DNA of 13,565 bases from CAYNJF01 sp964397555 (GTDB lineage: Bacteria; Pseudomonadota; Gammaproteobacteria; Berkiellales; Berkiellaceae), in NCBI GenBank assembly GCA_964397555.1, contig CAYNJF010000054.1, positions 1-13,565 on the forward strand. Reading direction: 5' to 3'. How positions within the stretch are numbered: position 1 is the first letter of the stretch; the number at the start of each line of letters is the position of its first letter. The notes under the pieces were generated by a model. That model was not told the origin of the DNA, did not search any database, and worked only from the letters and a program-made list of their open reading frames with translations. Below are positions 11,852 to 13,565 of this stretch, piece after piece. The position numbers and the translations under genes were made by a program.

Positions 11852-13564
11852 TTAATTTAATCGTTTGCCCGTGGGTCGTTCTGAAATAGGTTTGGCCGCT
11901 AAGCTTGCGGTTAGCTCTCGCTGACGCTCTTTTTGTTGCTGTATTTGATGTTCTCTTCCTAGCGTCATGGTATTCGAGCTTGTCTCAAGAACTTGTTCTG
12001 GGACATTCGGTTTTGCCGCGTTTTTAATCTGTTGATAAAGCGCTTCATCATCAGGTTCTAAGGGATCTAATTGCTCCATTTTGCCAAGGCTTTCACTGAC
12101 TAATTTAATACGGTGTTGGACATTCTTTTTCTGGGAAAGGATGTTAGCCAATTTAGATTCTACTTCAGTGATTCGATTGACATCATTATCCGCACGAGCA
12201 TCACGCAATTGCTTGGACATATCAATGTATTGTTTAGTCAAAGATTCAAGCTCTTCGTTGAGCCCTTGAAGTTTTTCATTCTTTTCTAGGTAAATATGGG
12301 TCTGTTCTAATTGATTTTTTTTCGCATCACGAATTTCTAGCAACTTATCCAATTTTTCTGTGATTTGTTGACGCTGCTCGTCAAGGATGACTCCTTCATT
12401 AGTAAGACGGTCAAGATCAGCTTTGATAGTCGTGCATTCTTGTTCTAACGCTTCAAGCTTTGTGGCCTGTTGCTCAATCAAGCTCACTAGTTGTTGTTGT
12501 TCAGCTTTTATTTTTTCGTTAGCTTCACTCAATGCTTGCAAATATGAGGCACTGGCCTGATCATCCACTTCACTTAAAACTTCAAGATCAATCCGTTTCT
12601 TTTCTGGAATGATTTTGGTATCAGCATTTTTAAGCGACTCTTTGTTGTGTTTCTCAAGTAACCTCGTTATCGTGGCAAGCTCTTCTTTTTCCCTTTGACT
12701 TAATCTTCGTTTAATCCAGCCATCCTTTTGATCAGGCGGTTTTAATTCATCTTTTCTCTTTTGTAATAATTCCATCATCACAGAGGCAACATCATTTGGT
12801 TTGTCGGCCTCAATTTTCCTAATCGCTTTTTCAATCTCTTCTTTTTTATGTTTTGTGTCTGCATTAATATGCGCAAGACCTGGGTGAGTAAAATCGATAG
12901 GACGGTTTGATACATGTTGAAGGGCTGTCTTATATATAGAGTTAAGCAACTCTTGTTCACGCACCCGTGATTTTCTCTTTTGATACACAGGGCAGTCGGT
13001 TTCTAAGTAATCTTTTTTCACCGCTTGGTTGGAATATAGTTTTCTGACATCAACAGGCTGCCCATCTAAACCTGCAAATTTATTACCGACATTGGTCACA
13101 TATTGAATGTATTGGGAATATTGAGCATCCTGCCCATTTAAACTCGCGTTTAGTTTTGCCTCAACTTGTGCATCATTTAAATCGGGGGCATCGGATTTAA
13201 TTTTTCTGGTGAGCATTTCTTTTACGAAATACTCTTCAACAAATGTTTGTCTTTGTGCTTCTGTAGCCCCTATCAAACCAGCCTCAATATCAAATTTTCT
13301 TTCGTTTCCATCATTCGTATTCACGTATGTATTTTCTATGGTCGCCAAGGCCGATTCCATGCGTTCTAGTTCGTACGTAGCTTCTAGGGAGTTCACATCC
13401 AACGTAAAAAGGCCCGCTTCTTTCAAAGAAGTAACCATGACACCATCTTGATCCTTGATGAGTGCTTTTCTTAGTTCATTCGTGTCATCACCAAGTTTTT
13501 CAAACTTTGCTATCTCGACCAAAGTTACTCTATCGCCACTACCCTCAACGCCTCGGGCTTGATC
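11852..13564 (-). CDS. Long coiled-coil protein, 5' end beyond right window edge (at least 570 aa)
   Basis: This is a hydrophilic, helix-rich protein of unrecognised family. The frame has a TTG at 13522 that could serve as a start, but it stays open to the edge and the upstream codons (DQARGVEGSGDRVT) read as coding sequence. No good ribosome binding site precedes the TTG, so the gene most likely begins outside. Counting from the TTG codon, the first 220 residues look globular, with YIQYVTNVGNKF (138-149) and the block DCPVYQKRKSRVREQELLNS (176-195). From about 222 a lysine/glutamate-rich helical region follows, with a heptad-like coiled coil at about 325-480. The C-terminal tail is polar and glutamine-rich. 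There is no membrane segment. Composition and context resemble Dot/Icm effectors or other host-acting coiled-coil proteins, but nothing in the sequence proves secretion. It precedes the 224-residue gene in one operon. Its AT content looks higher than that of the dotA genes. Confidence 0.8.
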   Translation of the reverse strand, partial: DQARGVEGSGDRVTLVEIAKFEKLGDDTNELRKALIKDQDGVMVTSLKEAGLFTLDVNSLEATYELERMESALATIENTYVNTNDGNERKFDIEAGLIGATEAQRQTFVEEYFVKEMLTRKIKSDAPDLNDAQVEAKLNASLNGQDAQYSQYIQYVTNVGNKFAGLDGQPVDVRKLYSNQAVKKDYLETDCPVYQKRKSRVREQELLNSIYKTALQHVSNRPIDFTHPGLAHINADTKHKKEEIEKAIRKIEADKPNDVASVMMELLQKRKDELKPPDQKDGWIKRRLSQREKEELATITRLLEKHNKESLKNADTKIIPEKKRIDLEVLSEVDDQASASYLQALSEANEKIKAEQQQLVSLIEQQATKLEALEQECTTIKADLDRLTNEGVILDEQRQQITEKLDKLLEIRDAKKNQLEQTHIYLEKNEKLQGLNEELESLTKQYIDMSKQLRDARADNDVNRITEVESKLANILSQKKNVQHRIKLVSESLGKMEQLDPLEPDDEALYQQIKNAAKPNVPEQVLETSSNTMTLGREHQIQQQKERQRELTASLAAKPISERPTGKRLN

Positions 13565-13565
13565 G

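Noticed and set aside
1..13565. tRNA, rRNA, CRISPR array, insertion sequence or integrase
   Set aside because: No cloverleaf-like sequence, regularly spaced repeat array, transposase or recombinase motif was seen on either strand.

Overview
The window carries one of the core loci of a type IVB (Dot/Icm) secretion system. Two dotA-like genes lie in tandem behind icmV, with icmW, a small secreted-protein gene and icmX transcribed divergently. The order icmX-icmW/icmV-dotA is the arrangement known from Legionella and Coxiella. Together with moderate GC, gammaproteobacterial-looking ribosome binding sites and rho-independent terminators, it points to a gammaproteobacterium, most likely Legionellales or a related amoeba- or host-associated lineage. 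The species cannot be named from this sequence. An IncI-type conjugation system was considered because TraY is homologous to DotA, but a recognisable IcmW and IcmV argue for Dot/Icm.

Layout. Positions 3-161 hold the last 52 codons of an unrecognised plus-strand gene cut by the window edge, followed by about 210 bases without a gene. A GNAT/AAC(6')-like N-acetyltransferase (371-946, minus) has its own promoter. A degenerate BCCT-family transporter-like membrane protein (1094-2572, minus) follows. A strong terminator (2588-2617) separates it from the minus-strand operon icmW - small secreted protein - icmX (4414 down to 2637). A 330-base divergent control region (4415-4744) leads into the plus-strand operon icmV - dotA1 - dotA2 (4745-9654), whose genes overlap by 1 base or are 12 bases apart. 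A hairpin closes that operon. Downstream is a separately promoted 426-429 residue soluble protein (plus), which converges through a bidirectional terminator on a two-gene minus-strand operon. That operon holds a long coiled-coil protein, cut by the right window edge, and a 224-residue protein.

How the genes work together. IcmV and the DotA proteins are expected in the inner membrane, IcmX in the periplasm, and IcmW in the cytoplasm as part of the IcmS-IcmW effector adaptor. The flanking soluble proteins are not known core components by sight. The 429- and 224-residue proteins share a C-terminal domain with a GPILDP motif, so they are paralogous and may be secretion substrates, adaptors or locus-specific accessories.

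The most unusual points are: (1) two strongly diverged, both apparently intact DotA proteins in one operon, one with a long polyglycine tail; (2) the new two-member family with the GPILDP domain flanking the locus; (3) a BCCT-like transporter that has lost tryptophans of its substrate box, next to icmX; (4) a small proline-ended exported protein inserted between icmW and icmX. All functional statements rest on reading motifs by eye; no database search was possible.
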